Shown here: positions 1 to 11,007 of the stretch, in pieces
Numbering within the stretch: the stretch's first letter is position 1
Layout of the letters: each line of letters begins with the position of its first letter
NCBI GenBank assembly: GCA_030141605.1
Contig: JAQGDQ010000022.1
Span: 496,001-560,000, forward strand
DNA length: 64,000 nt
Direction of reading: 5' to 3'
DNA from: Tubiluchus corallicola
Taxonomy: Eukaryota > Priapulida > Priapulimorpha > Priapulimorphida > Tubiluchidae
Program-made: the position numbers and the translations under genes
The notes under the pieces: generated by a model
Seen by the model: only the letters and a program-made list of their open reading frames with translations
What the model was told of the DNA's origin: nothing
Databases searched by the model: none

Positions 1-1708
1 TTGTATTGAAAAACACTAACTTTCACGACTCACAGCTTGTGTTCAGGCTCTCAGGGTGTAAAAAACGAATTCTTCTTGTTAACATAACAGTGCAGTTAGT
101 TAAAATACACCAGTGGTTGTTTTTGTTTGTGAATAAGGATCGGTCGTGCTGCAAGCCCAAGCACATAAAAATGATAAAGAGAATTAGCTATAAACTGTTA
201 ATTCAACTGTTTTATAAATTCTCTAAAACAGATATTTGTCCTGATAGACTGCAAAGATCTGCTTTCATCATATCATCATCATACGCCCGTCACGTCTATT
301 GTAGATATTGGGCAGGCAGAATTCTAAAATAAAAGAATAAATAAAATAATTTTAACGGAAGTGGTGCTGACAAGCCACTGGCGTAGCAGTGTCTAGTTTT
401 TCTGCTGGATTACTGCTACGTTTACCTGTCTGAAAGCAGAAAGATCTGCTTTGTATACTTTGGAATAGGTATCAATATGATGAATCTTCTAATAATAAGT
501 ACAAACTTTCAGTCAAAGCATACTCATATTGCCAGTCTCAAAGAAAATAAAATGAGAAATTAATGTAGAACTTTTTCAATCACGATAATGAACGTTAAAC
601 GCGGAAATTATGGTAACGATTGTAATTTATTGTCAGATAATTGTACATTTTATATTTCCGTCTTCAAACATTCTGTTACCGTTACCGTCGAAGGATAGAG
701 GTTAAGCATACATAGCTGATAAACCTCTCCATTCTTCCTTGTTTACTTTATCACTATTTAACAATTCTGTAGCGATCATAGACATAGAACATTTATTTTC
801 TCTAGTTAGTTTAACATCAAAAGTTTTTTAAATATTAAGTAATTATAATCATGGAGTAGGGCAGGGAAGGACCATAGGGTCATCCAGTCTCCTGCCCTTT
901 CTTATAAATAGATTGGTATATTAAAAATTAACGGTGATGCTGCAGATAACAAAAACGAATAAGAAAAAATAATAAAAACAGTATAAATGATACAAATTAT
1001 CCAAAAAGAACTGAAAACAAAAAATAATAAAGTTAGATACCTAAAGCTAAACAAAACAATACAATTATTCGGTAATTAGGATTATTATATGTAGTAGTTT
1101 CAAATGGGGTCTTATTAAGGTTAGTGAGTAAAGTTAAAAACTGAGAGTATGGAAAGAAAAAAATAAGCATCAAAAGTGTATTATAGAAAATTTATGAGAA
1201 AAAGTAAGTATGAGAAAGAGCAACAATTACTTAGGAGATGAGGAGAAAAAAAGAAAAGAAAGAAAAACTTGCTAGCTTGCTTATTAGTCTTACAAGTTAT
1301 GTACTACTGGTATATCCATTTAGTAAGATTTTTGTGTATTTTTTGGAAGCAGAAAATAAGCTATCTTCAACGGTATCTTTTGGCAACGAATTCTATAATT
1401 TAACTCCTCGTGATTTTAAGCTATTGAAACCATTAGAAGCAGCTCTTGTGAAGTAGGAATGTATATCAGAAACATTAGTGAAATAATAAACCAACATTGA
1501 ATTTATACATAAATTTGAACAACTCAAGATTGTAAATATCTCTTACCTTTAAAATTTGTAATTTTATGAACGATGGTGTGGCATGATCATATTTGCGAGC
1601 AAAAGTTATTAATTTTACTATTTTGTTTTGTTGTGTCTGTATTAATTTTTGAATTGATGCAAAAGCCGTACCCCATGTTAAGATGGAATATTGTAAATAA
1701 GGGAAAAT
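1..1708. other. Gene-free left edge
   Basis: No coding region is supported. The open frames here are short and have neither family resemblance nor splice context. The block lies 3' of the minus-strand LINE fragment at 1709-2400, so part of it may be the decayed 3' end of that element. A short repeat shared with 9157-9210 lies at 357-412. Confidence 0.6.
357..412 (+). repeat. Short dispersed repeat shared with 9157-9210
   Basis: The block starts with GAAGTGGTGCTGACAAG and continues with a GTAGCAGTGTCT-like segment. The same order recurs at 9157-9210 with mostly transition differences. The second copy sits directly upstream of a LINE RT fragment, so the repeat could be LINE-associated or an independent short element. 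It is too short to classify. Confidence 0.55.
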
Positions 1709-2400
1709 TCATGAATTATATAGAAGTTTCAGAATATATTGGTCAACGTAGTGCCTGATTTTTAAAATTATTCCGGTAATTCGACTTAATTTGTATGTCA
1801 TGTGTTTTACATGTGGTTCCCATGATAATTTGTTATCAATAAGTAGGCCCAAGTATTTGATGTTGTCTGTTTCTTCAATTTTGTGTTTGTTTATTATAAT
1901 ATGAAATTTTGGATTATTAGCACTGTTAATTTGCTTGTTGTTGATTATCATAAATTTGGTTTTTTTGTAGTTAATTGATAGCTGGTTTGCCCTCATCCAC
2001 AGGTCTATTTTCTTCATTTCTTCATTAACAGTTTTTTGCAGATTATTTATATTGGAGTCAGACATGAACAAATTAGTGTCATCGGCAAATAATCAGATTC
2101 AAAAGTTGCTGCATGTGGGGATAAATTAAGAATAGAAGAGGTCCTAAATTAGAGCCTTGTGGCACTCCACACGATATGTGTTTATAGTCTGATGATACAT
2201 GTTAATAGATATGAATTGTTTTCTGTTAGTTAGATATGACTGAATTAGTTGCAAAGGTAGACTTCTGATGCCGTAATGGTTTAATTTGGCTATTAGTATA
2301 GTATGCTATACGGTATCAAAAGCTTTTGATAAGACTAAAAATATTCCACAATTCAGTAATTTTTTGTCAGTGTCTAGATCAGTGTTAGTTTAAACAATAT
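1709..2400 (-). mobile_element. Non-LTR retrotransposon RT fragment, decayed
   Basis: Read on the minus strand, the right half gives, in shifting frames, a D-L-S-K-A-F-like segment, the RT signature G-V-P-Q-G-S-N-L-G-P and a degraded F-A-D-D-T block. The left half (1709-2071) is an open stretch with the post-RT pattern L-W-M-R-A-N-Q-L-S-I-N followed by K-Y-L-G-L-L-I-D. These are RT and thumb-region hallmarks of Jockey/CR1-superfamily LINEs. Frameshifts and stops break the frame, so it is a dead copy. The exact clade is not resolved. Confidence 0.85.
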
Positions 2401-2467
2401 TTTTATTTGGCAAGGAACATTACAATCATAAGTACAATAAATACAATAGCCAATAAATCAAACACTG

Positions 2468-2610
2468 ATTGGCTAATATGTATGTTTACTTATGTTGTCT
2501 TAAGGGATCGTTGTTCACACCATTCACAAAAACCTCATTGGCAGCAACTACTCCGATCCCCAGGGAAGAAGAAAGCAGTATTACTGCAGCAGACTTCTGC
2601 CTTTCAGAGA
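2468..2610 (+). repeat. Dispersed repeat family A, copy 1 (5' part)
   Basis: It aligns with 3721-3840 and with the reverse complement of about 5430-5505. The shared core is GAAAGCAGTATTACTGCAGC followed by AGACTTCT, preceded in all three by a GTTCACA or GGCAACAAC-type lead. Only the 5' third of the unit is present here. Identity is by eye. Confidence 0.65.
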
Positions 2611-3032
2611 GTAGATACGTCATTTATAACACACATGATTACAAGAACTATTACTGTTAGTTACAAAGCAGAACGAGACTGAGAAAGTTAAGTAAAGTTT
2701 TCAGTAGTGGTGTGCGAAAGGGTGGAACAAGTTGGTTATGATGTGTTTGATGTTGATGTTCAGCTATGATGTTCAAAAATAGAATGAATGATAATGAAGC
2801 TAATGCAAGAAAAATGAAATTATTGGGGTTACGGGAATGCAAAAGTATAAATAATTTGCTCTGTCAGGTAGAATTCAGAGATTTTAATGTACTATAGATT
2901 TAATTTTATTAATGAAAGCACCCACTTTGTATGATAAGCGAAATAAAAGCAGCTACATAGCATTGCTAGAATCACTAGAAAGTGAGATATGGCCGTATAG
3001 TAGTACTTAGATTTTATTCCGAGTGAGTACAT

Positions 3033-3440
3033 TTATAGGATAGATATACTGGGTACGGATTTGTTGGTAGAGTGGATAGTGCAATAGAAAATTACGTGGT
3101 TAGGATCTTCATAGGGAGCGCCACAGGAGCACTGCGGAGAAGGGCAAATGAAATTAAAATATGTGTGTGCTTTTAGCAAACTGCAATTCATTCTTATCCG
3201 TGGCATATGAACCTGCCCAAACCTAGCACCAGCAGTAAAATGAAGTGGTGAGTTACTAACTTTAAAATCACCTACGTTGTCTAGCTTACGTTTAAACTGA
3301 GTAAGCGAGTGGGCATTTCTAATGTGAAGGGGCAAATTGTTTCAAACTTGGGTTGTCACACTTATAAAAGAACTTTGGCAAAGACTAGTTCTATGATATT
3401 CATTATAAAATTGGTCGCTATTACAAAGTGCATAATTCCC
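3033..3440 (-). mobile_element. LINE 3' end with C-terminal CCHC-like motif
   Basis: The minus strand encodes the usual tail of an invertebrate LINE ORF2. It contains W-N-N-L-P-L-H-I-R-N-A-H-S (with one frame change), then R-I-R-M-N-C-S-L-L, then a C-x-C-G-A-P-x-E-x3-H-x4-C cluster typical of the post-RT zinc-knuckle region. The open part spans 3033-3335. It may belong to the same insertion as 1709-2400, but order and spacing do not prove it. Confidence 0.8.
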
Positions 3441-3720
3441 TGTAATCATTCTTACTGTGGGTATTTTCTAGGTTTGAAGTAGTAGTAGTAATGATAATAT
3501 TCTAATTAGTTTTTAGTCGTGTTGTGTAGGTGAAGGAGTTGTGAATGAATGTATACTATCGATGTAGCCCCTCCCATTCACTGCTTAGAACCTTTTGTAA
3601 TAACAAAGTCATCAGTCAAAGCTTGTTACTCTGATTAGACTAAACAAACAAAGTAATGAGACTGAGGAAAAAGTTGGGTTTTGTAACTATTAAGGTAGAA
3701 ATACAGCGTTTAATAAAAAA

Positions 3721-4110
3721 ATTGGCTTGCTTACATATGTTGGCTTCGGGGATCTTTGTTCACATCGGTGCACTAAATCGTTACCTTCTTTGATCTACGT
3801 AAAGACGAAAGCAGTATTACTGCAGCAGACTTCTCTTGAAAAAGTGTTCAGGATTTGTGTTTTTAAGACGGTGGCGGAAAGCAGTAGTAGAATTGCAACC
3901 GATAATGATAGGGTAGAAACGACACAAATAGTTCCAAACCAGCACTACTCTAACTGCAAAACTAGCTTGGTGAAGTTAAGTCTGGCACAGTCATTGAAAT
4001 GTTTGTAGTTTCCCCTAGTGTATAGCTTAACATGTCGCAGCTGAAGAATTCATCGAAACTGAATATGACAAGCTGCCGTGAATGATATTATATACCATAG
4101 CTAAATAACA
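3721..4110 (+). repeat. Dispersed repeat family A, copy 2 (longest plus-strand copy)
   Basis: This 390-bp copy matches the reverse complement of 5150-5505 over most of its length. Both contain the GAAAGCAGTATTA core, an ACCGATAA-GATGGGTA-like block, GACACAAATAGTT, AACTGCAAAACTAG and ATCGAAACTGA. A weak frame is shared (T-Q-I-V-x-N...K-T-x-L-x-K-L), which could be a relic of coding sequence. No TIR, poly(A) tail or RT homology was seen. Confidence 0.7.
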
Positions 4111-5149
4111 TGTAAACGTCTTTCCTCCAATACTGTTATGTAGAGTTCTTGCAATTGCTGGGGTTAAGTAAGACTCTCCATAACTGCATCTCCACTTATA
4201 AATCTTTTCTGTACTGATTCCAGCACATTAGTGTCTTACAAATAACAACGGTCACACACTGATCTTGCATGCTCGAGATATTACAAACGAACAAAACAAC
4301 CAAAGTCTGAAATCTTAAACTCAGGCTTAGAAATTGACATTAATCATTCTCAACAAGCCGTTAGCTTTCTTGGCGATAATATTAACTATAGTGAATGTGA
4401 TTTGGGGGTGATCACAACTTTGCATTTTAATGAGTGCTTTTGTTTATAATGATAATTGCTGGCTATATACAATGGTCTAAACTATGGGCAAAAATTCAAA
4501 TTTGCAAAAATTGTGGTCCACATTTAATAGAAATACACAGTTCGTATCTTCCAAGTTTCAGCATGTTTTCTCGGCTGCATCGAAACAACTAGTATAGTAC
4601 CTGTTTGCCGAAAATAAAAAAAGTTGTGTGCAATATGCAAAATTTCCTTCTCTGGGCATATTGCAAAAAATTACATTACACTCTTTTCAGATTCTTGCGA
4701 CAAAGGAATTCCTTTCGCCTTGCTTGTTCGGTTATAGACAAACTCTGTCATGTAGTTTTACAAGTTACCTAGGTTACCTAAAATGATGTACAGAGCCTAT
4801 AGGTTTTCCTTGACAAATGTCTGCATTTGTTTGCACAGGACGCATATGCCAGCTAACAACTTTTCTAACAAAATAGTAAGGACAAAATAGTAATAGTAAG
4901 GACAGCATAATTGTGCTGTCTAATAGCTCTTACGTGTTAAGCCAACGTTAGATAAAATGTATGTGTATGAACACGTGAGTCCAGTTTTGGAACTCATATT
5001 ATTTGAAAGACATTGATGTGTTGGAATAAGTACAGAGAAGCTTTACATGTGGAGTTTCAGGTATGGGGACTCTTACTTTCCCTCTTTCTCTCTTCCCTTT
5101 CCCTCACCAATTGCAAAAACTCCACATAAATTATCATCACTGAAAGAAA
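4111..5149. other. Spacer between inverted family A repeats
   Basis: No gene, RNA or recognisable mobile element was found. The block is the loop of a large inverted pair formed by repeat copies 2 and 3. Confidence 0.5.
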
Positions 5150-5505
5150 AATATTTACAAGCTTATTTAGATATAATATGTAATGCCATTCGTGGCAATA
5201 TTATGCTCAGTTTCGATGATTTTTTCAGCTCTGCCATATTAAGCCATGCACGAGGGGAAATTACAGACTTTTCAATGACCCTGCTAGACTCAAGCTTCGC
5301 CAATCTAGTTTTGCTGTTAAAAGACTGCCAATTTGAAACTATTTGTGTCATTTTTACCCATCGTTATCGGTGCCAAGTCTACCAATGTTTTCTGCCACCA
5401 TGTCAAAAATTCAAATCTTGAGCACCTTTTGAAGTGCACAAGTCTGCTGTAATAATACTGCTTTCTTTTCTGGGAATTGAAGTTGTTGCCAACATGGATT
5501 CCTTG
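5150..5505 (-). repeat. Dispersed repeat family A, copy 3 (inverted)
   Basis: The reverse complement of this block aligns with 3721-4110, forming an inverted pair about 1 kb apart upstream of the TTC24-like gene. Its minus strand holds a 62-codon open frame that aligns with a broken frame in copy 2. The family may therefore have carried a short ORF, or the match may simply reflect nucleotide identity. Confidence 0.7.
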
Positions 5506-5796
5506 CAGTGATGCGAATTTCCAAAGCCAGTAAATATAAGTAAAAGTAGTTATGAACTATGTGTAGATGATACTTTCTTGTTGTTTAAAGATGAAGCACA
5601 CATCTCGCCCGTTTGTTTAATAGTTGAATAAGCAACACTTGAGCATATAGTTTTCCAATGTTCTTGAAAATAAAACCTTGCCATTTTTGGATGTCTCAAT
5701 TACACAGTCTGGCAGTGGAGTATGATTTTTCTAAAGTATGCTAAAGCCTAATTATGTTAATTTTTACTTTTGTTTATATAAGCTTTCTTAATTTTC

Positions 5797-5815
5797 TCTT
5801 TTATTTATTTTCCAG
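5797..5815 (+). promoter_or_regulatory. Probable 3' splice site in TTC24-like 5' UTR
   Basis: A long pyrimidine-rich tract ends in TTTTCCAG at 5815, 24 bases before the start codon. This suggests that the coding exon is preceded by at least one non-coding exon. The upstream exon was not located. Confidence 0.55.
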
Positions 5816-5839
5816 GTTCTATGAAAATAAGGTGAAAAG

Positions 5840-7762
5840 ATGGACAGTGACAATGATGATATCTTGTCCTTAGTGGAGCAGTACACAGCTACTGGTCACT
5901 CATTCGTTGAGAAGGGTATAATGAAAGAAGCTCTGACGGCTTTCCAAACGGCATTCAAGTTAGCTGTTCAATCAGAAGACGAAGTTGTAGAAAGATCTTG
6001 CGCCTTTAACTTGGGTGCTGTGTACATTGCATTGAAGGATCCTATTAAGGGATTAGATTATTTGCATCAAGCTCTTCCTCCAGAAAGTTCTTCGGAGCAT
6101 CATGCAAGTACTGCTGTAAATGACGATGATGATAGTGATGCCGATTCTGGTGATCTATTTTTTAACTTTGCATTGGCACACGAAACATTGGAGGACTATG
6201 AAGAAGCGCTGCGTTACTATGGAAAAGCACTTTCAGCGTACCATCAATACACTCCCAAAAATTCGTTCATGGAGGGTGAGGTGTGTATCAAGCAGGGAAT
6301 GATGTACAGTAAACTGCTAAAGCCAATACAGGCAGCAGAGCATTTCTGCAATGCTGGTAAGGCATATGCGCAAGTGAATGCTCATCGACGACAGGCTACT
6401 GCTTTACTTTACCAAGCTAATCAGCTTTTGGGTGGTGCAAAACAGGATGAATGTGTTTCCGCTTTAGAAACATGTGTAGGCGTGTGTCAAAAACTTCCAC
6501 AGACAAAAGAGCTAGGAAAGCTGTTAAATGAGATTGGTTTGACATTTATGTTAAGTAAGCAGTACTATCGTGCAGCTACTTCTTTTGAATCTGCACTTCC
6601 GGTTATTCGATCTTGCAAGCTAAAAAATCCAAAACATGAAGGAGTAATTTTGCAAAATTTAGGAGCTTCATATAATGCACTGGGGGAATATCAACGTGCA
6701 CTGCCTGTTCATAAAGCAGCTACGGTTTTGCATGGTGAATTAGGCAATAGAAGTTCACAAGGTCAGAGTTACTGTAACCTTGCATATGCTTATGCTCAGC
6801 TCGAAAAGTATGATAATGCTGGTGAAGCTTATTTGCTTGGTTTGCAGGCCTTTAGAGATACAGGTGACAGGCACAGTCAATGGCAGGCATTAGAAGGCCT
6901 AGGTTCTGTAAGCTTCCATCAATGCAGATATGATAAAGCAGTACAGTTCTTTGAATTAGCATTGAATGTCATATCTACTTCAGAATTCAACACCAGTGCA
7001 CAGTCACGTATAGTTACCAAATTATCTGATGCTCTGCAGCATCAACTGGAACAGCAGTTGACTCTACAGGGTGCACTAAGAGGCTTTACACCCATGGCTT
7101 ACCATAGAGGATACGAAAGTGACATAGGCTTTGGAAAGACCTACGTATCAAATCCCATTTCTAGACATATTTCCCATGCTGGGCACGTTCAACCATTTGT
7201 AGTTCCACAGAGCATGTCTGCTGGAAATGTTTGTAATGCATCTGCGGCACATGGCTCATCTGTGTCACGGAAGCAACAAAAGGAAACCAGTGAAACTGCA
7301 GAGTGTACAGGTCGTGTTACTATTTCTCAACAGCAGAAGGCAACAGCATTAACTAATGGAGATTTGACTGTAAAATTTTCTTCTGCTTCTTCTGTAGAAT
7401 CATTGAACAGTTCTGTGTTAGAGCCAACACCAGTGACGAGTGAAATAACTCCTATCGAAGAAATGAATGAAGAGGCCTCAAATGAAGTTACAGTAAACAA
7501 TAAATTAACAAAAGTTCCTAAAATGAGGAAAAAAGAACCTAGTACGTTAAGAAAAGTAATGCAGCCACAGCTTTCTGCTGACTTCTTATTTGATAGAAGT
7601 GATTTAGCTTTGCCAGAACGAGGCCGTATGAATGCTGACGAATATCACAGACATGTAGCTGAACAAAATGACTTTGAAAAGCATTTGCGACAAAATAATA
7701 TGCGACATCACTCAAAAAAGATTAGGCTAAAATGGGGTTCTAAAGTTTGTGGTGTGATGTAA
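5840..7762 (+). CDS. TTC24: TTC24-like tetratricopeptide repeat protein with C-terminal CaaX box
   Basis: A 640-residue TPR protein encoded without introns. Roughly nine TPR-like helical pairs run from about residue 13 to 382. They include the recognisable TTC24 blocks C-A-F-N-L-G-A near 54, L-x-N-L-G-A-S-Y-N-A-L-G-E-Y near 271 and Q-W-Q-A-L-E-G-L-G near 347. An acidic insert (N-D-D-D-D-S-D) lies near 94. Residues about 410-565 are Ser/Thr/Gln-rich and probably disordered. The last residues are K-K-I-R-L-K-W-G-S-K-V-C-G-V-M: a polybasic stretch followed by C-G-V-M, a CaaX box whose terminal Met would favour farnesylation. TPR domains bind peptides or proteins, so a membrane-anchored adaptor is the inferred role; TTC24 function itself is poorly known. 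The start follows a probable splice acceptor, and homology begins at once after it. The single-exon structure contrasts with the intron-rich TUT1 gene nearby. Confidence 0.88.
   Translation: MDSDNDDILSLVEQYTATGHSFVEKGIMKEALTAFQTAFKLAVQSEDEVVERSCAFNLGAVYIALKDPIKGLDYLHQALPPESSSEHHASTAVNDDDDSDADSGDLFFNFALAHETLEDYEEALRYYGKALSAYHQYTPKNSFMEGEVCIKQGMMYSKLLKPIQAAEHFCNAGKAYAQVNAHRRQATALLYQANQLLGGAKQDECVSALETCVGVCQKLPQTKELGKLLNEIGLTFMLSKQYYRAATSFESALPVIRSCKLKNPKHEGVILQNLGASYNALGEYQRALPVHKAATVLHGELGNRSSQGQSYCNLAYAYAQLEKYDNAGEAYLLGLQAFRDTGDRHSQWQALEGLGSVSFHQCRYDKAVQFFELALNVISTSEFNTSAQSRIVTKLSDALQHQLEQQLTLQGALRGFTPMAYHRGYESDIGFGKTYVSNPISRHISHAGHVQPFVVPQSMSAGNVCNASAAHGSSVSRKQQKETSETAECTGRVTISQQQKATALTNGDLTVKFSSASSVESLNSSVLEPTPVTSEITPIEEMNEEASNEVTVNNKLTKVPKMRKKEPSTLRKVMQPQLSADFLFDRSDLALPERGRMNADEYHRHVAEQNDFEKHLRQNNMRHHSKKIRLKWGSKVCGVM
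7550..7561 (+). other. Candidate internal 5' splice site in the TTC24-like gene
   Basis: AAAA|GTAATG puts a possible donor after base 7555, at a codon boundary (after residue 572). It lies 15 bases before the start of the block (7571) that is paralogous to the exon at 11008-11364, whose acceptor is also phase 0. Splicing here would swap one CaaX tail for the other. The donor is only moderately strong and is an inference. Confidence 0.35.
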
Positions 7763-8010
7763 ATAATATACACATGTGTAACAATTATGTGCGCATGTCA
7801 ATTTTTATGAAAATAATTAATGAAAATGTGAATATTTGGAGGTATTTCATGTTATGATGATGTAGCAAATCTATATATACAATAATTAAAGTGTCTAATA
7901 GAACAAAATGTTGTAGCAAAGTATTGTAATTTTGTTATTAGCTGCAATGAGGCAATTTTTAATATTACAGTAACGAGTTCTTGGAACCACTGCTTGTGAA
8001 GTCAGATGTG

Positions 8011-8066
<56 letters not shown>

Positions 8067-9156
8067 GTATATGATCAGCCTAATCACATTGATTGCAAAT
8101 ATATAAGTATTTCTTTACGTATGGATGTAACGAAATCCCGGCTGTTATGTACATTTTATGATGATCGGCAAGTGCTGCATGCCATTATAGTATTGTATCT
8201 GTATCTTACAACCACAGATGATTAAATGTCATGTTCAGATTCTCTAACTTTTTTTACTTGTTGCCCTTAATCATTCAGTACTAATGCAGAAGTTGTCATT
8301 AATAGCTATTCATTTTCCACGTTTATGTTTGCTCATTTTCTTGTGCAAATGCGGCTCGCATCTATATGGCTTTGCACCTGTTTTGGTATCTCAGTTTTTT
8401 CATTGTGCTAGGACTATGTTTCAAGAAAAAACGTTTTATTGTGTGTTGATAATTATTTATGTTTCGTGAATCTGTTTAGATGTTCTAATGACATTCTTAT
8501 GATTGAATTTTGATCTTTTTCAATGGCAGTTATGTATTAAAAGTGCAATAATTAGCACTTCCATGGCATTATTTAAAATAAAAATTTTAATGTTTAAGTG
8601 CATTTGTGGCAAATTGCTTTATAATAGCAGACATTCTTTAATAATAATCATTTTGTCAAATCACCATGTTGGCTTGTGTAGAACAAATGTTTTTGGTAAG
8701 TTTTATGTTTGTGCACACTAATTCTAATAATATTTTTGTTGTTTAAGTTAAATTTGAATTATTCAAATTATTAACTGTATCTTTAGCTATTAATGCGATG
8801 CAGTCGTGCGATTTTTACAAACAATTGCTATTGTAACTCATAAGCTTCCAAGTAAAAAATCAAGAAGGCAAATAAGTTGGAAAACTGCTTTTGCAATCAA
8901 TGCATTTGGCTGATCGTAATAATCAAAAGTGCAGGGAATTCGTTATCTTAATCATCATTGTTTAGCCTGTTGTTGCTTTTGACCTATCGATAGTTAGTAC
9001 TTTTCAAAATCAATATTAATGACTCCTGAGCGAGAGTTCTCTTTCTCAACAGATTGGTCGCGGGTAACAACTTATATTACCTAACAACTTTAAAGCCTAA
9101 TCTAGAGGTCTCCCGTATTGTGAAAATGCAGCAATCTGCACAAGAGGACTTTTTCA
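7763..9156. other. 3' flank of the TTC24-like gene
   Basis: This is AT-rich DNA and probably includes the 3' UTR. AATAAA/ATTAAA-like hexamers occur (ATTAAA near 7885, AATAAA near 8577), but none is clearly the used signal. No further coding region is supported. Confidence 0.5.
8012..8060. repeat. (TA)n microsatellite
   Basis: About 24 uninterrupted TA dinucleotides, in the probable 3' UTR or flank of the TTC24-like gene. Confidence 0.97.
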
Positions 9157-9740
9157 GAAGTGGTGCTGACAAGTCATTGGTATAGCAATGTCTTGTTTTG
9201 TTGGGCAACTGTTAATGTTATTCTGCATGAATCATCAAAACCATCCGGGCAGCATGCTTTTTCATATATTTTAGTGTCGTTTTATTGCGAATTAATAAAA
9301 ATCAATGACTGGATGTTAGCCAACAGACTGTCCGTAAATTTAACAAAAACCAGGTACATGCTAATTGGAAGGAACGTATCACAAAAGGGGAATTCACTGT
9401 TTAATTTAAAAATAGGTAACCATGGTTAATTTTAAGCCAACTGCATTAAGTACCTTGGGCTCCAAATTGATAGTCAATATTAATACTATAGTATAGCAAC
9501 AAAACTAAGTAAGACTGCACGTATATTTGCAAAACTACATTACTTTATATGGCAACCCTCAAAATGACATATTTCACTTTAGTGTATCCTGACTTACAGT
9601 ACTGTGTGGTATGCTGGGAAAAACAAAGCAATATATATTACAACCATTTTATAAAACAAAATTGTTAAATTAATTACGTTCTCTCATTACACAGCACTAC
9701 ACATTTTTATAACCAGCTAAATGTACTAAAAGTTTTTGAT
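9157..9740 (+). mobile_element. LINE RT-thumb fragment, decayed
   Basis: The plus strand reads I-N-D-W-M-L-A-N-R-L-S-V-N-L-T-K-T, the conserved block after the RT catalytic region in Jockey/CR1-type LINEs. In other frames it continues with K-Y-L-G-L-Q-I-D and a degraded Y-S-T-V-W-Y-A-G segment. Frameshifts and stops are frequent. The 5' boundary is marked by the short repeat also seen at 357-412. Confidence 0.8.
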
Positions 9741-9754
9741 ATATATATTTATAA

Positions 9755-10085
9755 GATTCGAGGCTGCAGCTTATGCGGCGATCTATATATCAAACAAAAG
9801 GTCTCAATCTAGTGACGTGCCATTGGGGAATTACTTTTCGAATCAGGCCCATCGTGACGAACGGGGGGGGGGACGAAAAACCTCTTATTTCTGAAGAACA
9901 GGATAGGGTGGTGCTGGTTATGGATAGATAGCCCGTTCAGCGGTGGGTGTAGTAGGCGTATTTAGAATTCGCGAGAGGGCCATGGCGTCCCATAACGGAA
10001 GTTTTCCCGGACCCAACTCCTGATTTTTTCAAAATTTTGACCAAACAACATGCGGAACAAACATCCTAGCGGAGCCTGGTGGAAC
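9755..10085 (+). repeat. GC-richer dispersed repeat family B, copy 1
   Basis: It begins GATTCGAGGCT and shares with 10453-10772, in the same order, GGCGATCTATATATCAAAC, AAGGTCTC, CCTCTTATTTCTG, GATAGCCCGTTCAGCGGTGG, GTGTAGTAGGC, GGCCATGGCGTCCC and CTGATTTTTTCAAAATTTT. Both copies are in direct orientation and follow a (TA)n-like stretch. No coding capacity or RT homology was found. A non-autonomous element or a small satellite is possible. Confidence 0.85.
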
Positions 10086-10452
10086 TCCCGAACAGAGATA
10101 TATAGCTCCTTAGAAAGAGGAGGAATAGGGCTACACAATGGTGTAGGCTGTATTTTAGGACACGTCCACCAAGAGGAGTGATGACGAGTTAATTAGATGT
10201 TCCATTTTTGGCAGTTTTCACTTGGAAAACTGCTGACGCAAAGCCATTGTTCTGACGTCATCCATTATACTCTGTCTGTAACCTTATAACTTTAATTCAG
10301 TAAAACTGCTGCTGGCTTTGCATTACAAATGAGGACTATGTGGGATGTTCGTGTATTATTGATTGTAAGCGTACTTATTATGTGCAAAACTTTTTGCGGG
10401 GGCCTTTGCTAGTCTATACATTAATTTCGGTGGTATATATGTGTATATATTA

Positions 10453-10772
10453 GATTCGAGGCTACGCTTTCAACGGCGGCACCATTTACGGCGATCTATA
10501 TATCAAACGAAAGGTCTCGAAACCTCCAAAATTTTTCGGCCATCTTTTGCAAAACTTATACCTCTTATTTCTGGAGAATGGGAACGTCCCGGGGGCGGTG
10601 TCAGTAATGGTTAGATAGCCCGTTCAGCGGTGGGTGTAGTAGGCATATTTAGAATTTGTGAGAAGGCCATGGCGTCCCGTAATGGACGTTTTCCTGGACC
10701 TAATGCCTGATTTTTTCAAAATTTTTACCAAACAGCCTTCAGAAGAAACGTTCTAGCGGTTCCTGGTTGGAC
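10453..10772 (+). repeat. GC-richer dispersed repeat family B, copy 2
   Basis: Direct-repeat partner of 9755-10085. The two differ by substitutions and by a replaced segment after the AAGGTCTC block. It lies in the putative intron that would precede the alternative TTC24-like tail exon. Confidence 0.85.
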
Positions 10773-11007
10773 TTATTATTCAGTTTAATATGATAAAAAA
10801 GTTTTGTAGGTTCACATATCGGATATACAGGTAACGCCAGATACCCATTGCCTTTTTCCCTTTAGGCTCTTTAGTAAGTTTGTTGTTTAGTAAGTTTGCT
10901 TTAAAACAAATTTATAATAATCACCTAAAATAACTTTAGTTAAAAAAGCAATTTTTTTGTTTACCTATTTAATCTCATTAGTGTTATTTTGTTTTTCCCT
11001 GACTCAG

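Noticed and set aside
6-332. 108-codon plus-strand frame at the left edge
   Set aside because: No recognisable domain, composition typical of random AT-rich sequence.
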